Source of the DNA: Bacillota bacterium
Lineage (GTDB): Bacteria > Bacillota > Bacilli > Tumebacillales > Effusibacillaceae
Reading direction: 5' to 3'
Assembly: GCA_020059765.1 (NCBI GenBank)
Contig: JAGVBM010000226.1
Coordinates: 1 to 17,919 of the forward strand
Length of the DNA stretch: 17,919 bases
The notes beneath the pieces are model-generated. The model did no database searches and was not told where the DNA came from. It saw nothing but the letters and a program-made list of their open reading frames with translations. Positions 15,154 to 17,919 of the stretch are shown here, piece by piece. Both the position numbers and the translations under genes were made by a program. Every line of letters starts with the position of its first letter. Within the stretch, counting starts at the first letter, position 1.

Positions 15154-16272
15154 TTGGTTTCGACCTTCAGTTTCGATTGGGTGGAACACGCAATTGCAAA
15201 AGCCGTGGAAACAAAAGCCAGCGATATCCATATCGAGCCGGTTGGACGGGGATATGAAGTGCGACTGAGAATTGACGGAGAGTTGCAGAGATCACAGGAA
15301 TTGCTGCCGTGTGACGTAAGCGCATTGCAACGAATCAAGGTGCTGGCTGAACTGGATATTGCGGAACGCCGACTGCCGCAGGACGGGAGTTTTCAAGTTC
15401 AGACGATGGAGGGATCTCTTGATATACGAGTCGCTTCCCTGCCTACGGTCAACGGTGAAAAATTGGTTCTGCGCTTGCTGCGGCACACGGCTATCTTTGA
15501 AGACTTGGCCGCCTTGCAGATGCCTCCCGCCATCGAACATGCAATGCGCAGGTTGCTGCGGAGTTCCCGGGGAATGCTGATTGTAACGGGCCCAACAGGA
15601 TCGGGAAAAACAAGTACACTACTGGCCGCTTTGCATCATTTGCGGATGCAAAGCTTGAACATTGTGACGTTGGAAGATCCGGTGGAAAGCCGTATTTCCA
15701 ATGTGAACCAAGTTCAAATCAATGAACGTGCGGGATTGACATTTGCTGCAGGCTTGCGCTCGATTCTCCGGCAGGATCCGGATGTCATCATGATCGGCGA
15801 GATCCGCGATGGCGAAACTGCTGAAATTGCTGTCCGGGCAGCGCTGACGGGCCATCTGGTATTGACAACGATGCATGCGGAAACGATGGAAGGAGCTTTG
15901 CTTCGGTTGGTGGATTTAGGAGTCGAAGCCTATCTTGTTGCGTCAGCCGTCAAAGCGCTCCTGACACAGCGGTTGGTACGGTTGACTGAAGGCGGACGCA
16001 AAGCAATTTTTGATATGATTCCGGTCGATCGTGAATTGCAGGATTGGCTATTGTCCGGCGGCCAAAGCAGCGATTATTTGGAGAAAGGCCGCGCAAGCTT
16101 GTTGTGTTCCTCTTTGCGGGAACTGATTGACAAGGGAGAGGTTTTGCCGTCTGAATATTCGATACTATGTGAAGGAGAAGATGTATGTTCGGTGCACGCA
16201 GAAGATGGAAAAATGAACGGCGACTCGCGCGATTTTCAGCAAGACTGGCCGGCCTCCTGCGAAGTGGTCTGA
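15154..16272 (+). CDS. comGA: ComGA-like competence/type IV pilus assembly ATPase
   Basis: ComGA is the cytosolic ATPase that drives assembly of the competence pseudopilus for DNA uptake. The protein has 372 residues, like ComGA, and lacks the long N-terminal domain of PilB/GspE. Motifs: Walker A GPTGSGKT (146-153), Asp box VTLEDPVE, Walker B DPDVIMIGEIRDGE (208-221) and His box TGHLVLTTMHAE. DIHIEPVGRGYEVRLRIDG is the usual N2 strand pair. The four-cysteine zinc insertion of PilB is absent. The start is TTG 15154 with AAGGGGG 6 nt upstream. Its last 29 codons overlap comGB by 88 nt, so the C-terminal tail is probably not conserved. A general type IV pilus ATPase is the alternative, but size and pairing with comGB favour competence. 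Confidence 0.88.
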   Translation: MVSTFSFDWVEHAIAKAVETKASDIHIEPVGRGYEVRLRIDGELQRSQELLPCDVSALQRIKVLAELDIAERRLPQDGSFQVQTMEGSLDIRVASLPTVNGEKLVLRLLRHTAIFEDLAALQMPPAIEHAMRRLLRSSRGMLIVTGPTGSGKTSTLLAALHHLRMQSLNIVTLEDPVESRISNVNQVQINERAGLTFAAGLRSILRQDPDVIMIGEIRDGETAEIAVRAALTGHLVLTTMHAETMEGALLRLVDLGVEAYLVASAVKALLTQRLVRLTEGGRKAIFDMIPVDRELQDWLLSGGQSSDYLEKGRASLLCSSLRELIDKGEVLPSEYSILCEGEDVCSVHAEDGKMNGDSRDFQQDWPASCEVV

Positions 16273-17231
16273 CCCTCCATACCAGTCTAAGCTTGCTGCG
16301 GGAACAAGCGGACAAACAGGACGGGATCACACTGGAGCGCTTGGTTCAAGGTGTGGAACAAGGCACTCAACTCTCAGAACTGCTGCGGCAGAACCGATTT
16401 CATCCGATGGTTGTATCTTTGGTCGCAGTCGGTGAAACAAGCGGCAGCTTGCATATGGCCTTCGGGCGTTTGGCCGACTACTTCCGTCACCGATTTGAAT
16501 GGAAACAACAATTGATCGGTTCGTTGCTGTACCCCTTGATTGTAACGATTATCATGCTGTTGGCAGGCCTGTTTGTCCTGTATGCCATTCTTCCCCGTTT
16601 TGAAACGATGTACCTCAATCTCGGATTTGACCTTCCACCTGATACCCGAACGTTGTTTGCGATGGCAGCGCAAATCCGGCAGCATCTTCCCTGGATCGTC
16701 GTGTTGTTCCTGTCTTTCGGCTTGTTGATCTACAGCGCGCGAAAGATGATTCAATCCCGTTATCCGGCTCTAACCGCGTTGATCCTGTCCATACCGGGAA
16801 TAAAATGGTTATGGCGGGCTTGGATTTCCTTTCGATTGGCGGACATAACGGCTGTGCTGTTGGCGAGCGGAATGCCTTTGCTGCAGGCACTGGAAACCAG
16901 TGAGCGGGTCGCATGGTTTTCTTTCGAAAAAACCATCATTGCTTCCCTCATCGAGCATATTCTTGCCGGCGATACGTTTACGGAAGCGTTACAAAGCCAA
17001 AACTGGTTTGATCCGATGTTTGTCCATGCTGTTCACGCAGCGGAAGCAAGCGGTGATTTGACTCACATACTCGGTTTTGTTGCAAAAGAACTGGAAAATG
17101 ACCTGCAGCAACTGACGCAGCGCATGGTGCAGCTGGTGGAACCGGCTTTGATTCTCGTCTTGGGAACAGGAATCGGGTTGGTGATACTTGCTGTTGTCGT
17201 GCCGATGATGGAAATGGTCCAGTCAATCTAG
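16185..17231 (+). CDS. comGB: ComGB-like pseudopilus inner-membrane platform protein
   Basis: ComGB is the GspF/PilC-type membrane protein on which ComGA builds the pseudopilus. It has 348 residues with the two repeated T2SF domains. The first begins FSARLAGLLRSGLTLHTSL and ends in VSLVAVGETSGSL. The second begins FRLADITAVLLASGMPLLQAL and ends in HAVHAAEASGDLTHIL. Three membrane segments are at about 112-135, 165-182 and 320-341, the usual pattern. ATG 16185 has GAAGGAGAAG directly before it and lies inside the comGA 3' end. The comGC-comGG genes that follow it in Bacillus are missing here; the stop shares a CTAG with the convergent lactate dehydrogenase stop. Confidence 0.88.
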   Translation: MFGARRRWKNERRLARFSARLAGLLRSGLTLHTSLSLLREQADKQDGITLERLVQGVEQGTQLSELLRQNRFHPMVVSLVAVGETSGSLHMAFGRLADYFRHRFEWKQQLIGSLLYPLIVTIIMLLAGLFVLYAILPRFETMYLNLGFDLPPDTRTLFAMAAQIRQHLPWIVVLFLSFGLLIYSARKMIQSRYPALTALILSIPGIKWLWRAWISFRLADITAVLLASGMPLLQALETSERVAWFSFEKTIIASLIEHILAGDTFTEALQSQNWFDPMFVHAVHAAEASGDLTHILGFVAKELENDLQQLTQRMVQLVEPALILVLGTGIGLVILAVVVPMMEMVQSI

Positions 17232-17919
17232 ATTATGTTTTTTATTTGCTCTTTTAACGTATCGGCAGAGTGTTTAAGCAGCTCGATTTCCTGTTCCGAT
17301 AGTGTCAGTTCAAGGACTTCACGAACCCCGGAACGGTTGATCACGCAGGGAACGCCAAGATATACATCGGAAATTCCGTGATAATTGTCCAGCAATGTGG
17401 AAACTGTCAAAACGGAAGATTCATGATGCAAAATGGCGGTACAAATCCGGTCGATTGCCAACGCGATGGCGTAATAGGTTGCCCCTTTGCTCTGAATGAT
17501 CTGGTACGCCGCGTCACGTGTATGATGGAAGATGCGCTCTTTGTCTTCTGACGATAGCCGCAAATCCTCTCCTGCAATGTTCGCTCGACTCCATACAGGC
17601 AATTCGGAATCGCCATGCTCTCCAATAATATGTGCATGCACACTGCGTGGATCGACGTGTAATCTTTCGCCGATCAGATAACGAAAGCGGGCACTGTCAA
17701 GCAAAGTTCCGGTACCAATAACCCGCTCAACCGGCCATTTCGATTTTTTCCACGCGTAGTAGGACATAATGTCCACCGGGTTTGTCGCGATTAACATGAT
17801 GCCGTCTTGATTATGGCGAGTTACGTTTTCAACAATATCCTCCATAATCGCCACATTGCGCTTAAGCAGGTCGAGGCGCGTTTCACCCGGACGCTGTGCT
17901 GCTCCCGCTGTAATAACGA
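17228..17919 (-). CDS. ldh: L-lactate dehydrogenase (N-terminus cut by window end)
   Basis: This NADH-dependent enzyme interconverts pyruvate and L-lactate. The frame is open to the window end and begins VITAGAAQRPGETRLDLLKRN, so roughly 80-90 N-terminal residues, including the NAD-binding GxGxxG, lie outside. The Gln in AAQRPGETR is the residue that favours lactate dehydrogenase over malate dehydrogenase (Arg there). Further motifs are ATNPVDI, GTGTLLDSARFR with the substrate-binding Arg, and the active-site His in IIGEHGDSELPVWS. The C-terminus is complete and ends in KEQIKNII. Convergent with comGB, with no terminator visible between them. Confidence 0.95.
   Translation of the reverse strand, partial: VITAGAAQRPGETRLDLLKRNVAIMEDIVENVTRHNQDGIMLIATNPVDIMSYYAWKKSKWPVERVIGTGTLLDSARFRYLIGERLHVDPRSVHAHIIGEHGDSELPVWSRANIAGEDLRLSSEDKERIFHHTRDAAYQIIQSKGATYYAIALAIDRICTAILHHESSVLTVSTLLDNYHGISDVYLGVPCVINRSGVREVLELTLSEQEIELLKHSADTLKEQIKNII

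Overview
This window comes from the chromosome of a spore-forming member of the Bacilli (Bacillota). Three signs point there. The pyrC-carA-carB-pyrK-pyrD-pyrF-pyrE order is the Bacillus-type pyrimidine operon. The block rplU-prp(ysxB)-rpmA-spo0B-obg is the classic Bacilli ribosome/sporulation cluster, with an L27 that carries a Prp-cleavable N-terminal extension. There is also a ComGA/ComGB competence pair. Moderately high GC, frequent TTG starts and a membrane-anchored Spo0B suggest a relative of Alicyclobacillus, Tumebacillus or Effusibacillus rather than Bacillus sensu stricto; that placement is inference.

Layout. (1) 1-8692, + strand: the last seven genes of de novo UMP synthesis, tightly spaced or overlapping (pyrC is cut by the window edge; any pyrR, pyrP or pyrB would lie upstream). 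The operon ends in a 17-bp hairpin that begins inside pyrE and can serve both strands. (2) 8718-10285, - strand: a YutG/PgpA-type phosphatidylglycerophosphatase and an aldo/keto reductase, separated by three 15-bp tandem repeats that contain a sigma-A-like promoter. (3) 10286-10588: a regulatory region with a strong rplU promoter whose spacer is filled by a perfect palindrome, followed by a leader of about 150 nt. (4) 10589-13712, + strand: rplU, prp, rpmA, a terminator, then spo0B and obg, which overlap. (5) 13759-14169: a small JAMM/M67 metalloprotein, convergent with a TauE/SafE-type exporter (14176-14982, -). (6) 15154-17231: comGA and comGB, overlapping by 88 nt, with no comGC-G after them. 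(7) 17228-17919, -: an L-lactate dehydrogenase cut by the window end, whose stop codon shares a CTAG with that of comGB.

How the parts work together: CarA/CarB make carbamoyl phosphate, PyrC closes dihydroorotate, PyrK/PyrD oxidise it to orotate using NAD+, and PyrE/PyrF convert orotate to UMP. In the second block Prp trims L27 before it joins L21 in the 50S subunit, Obg is a 50S-assembly GTPase, and Spo0B carries phosphate toward Spo0A. Most of the window is conserved housekeeping. I see no clearly new defence or mobile system. The points most worth a second look are the half-site array at the rplU promoter, the repeat-built promoter before yutG, the shortened comG locus and the membrane-anchored Spo0B.
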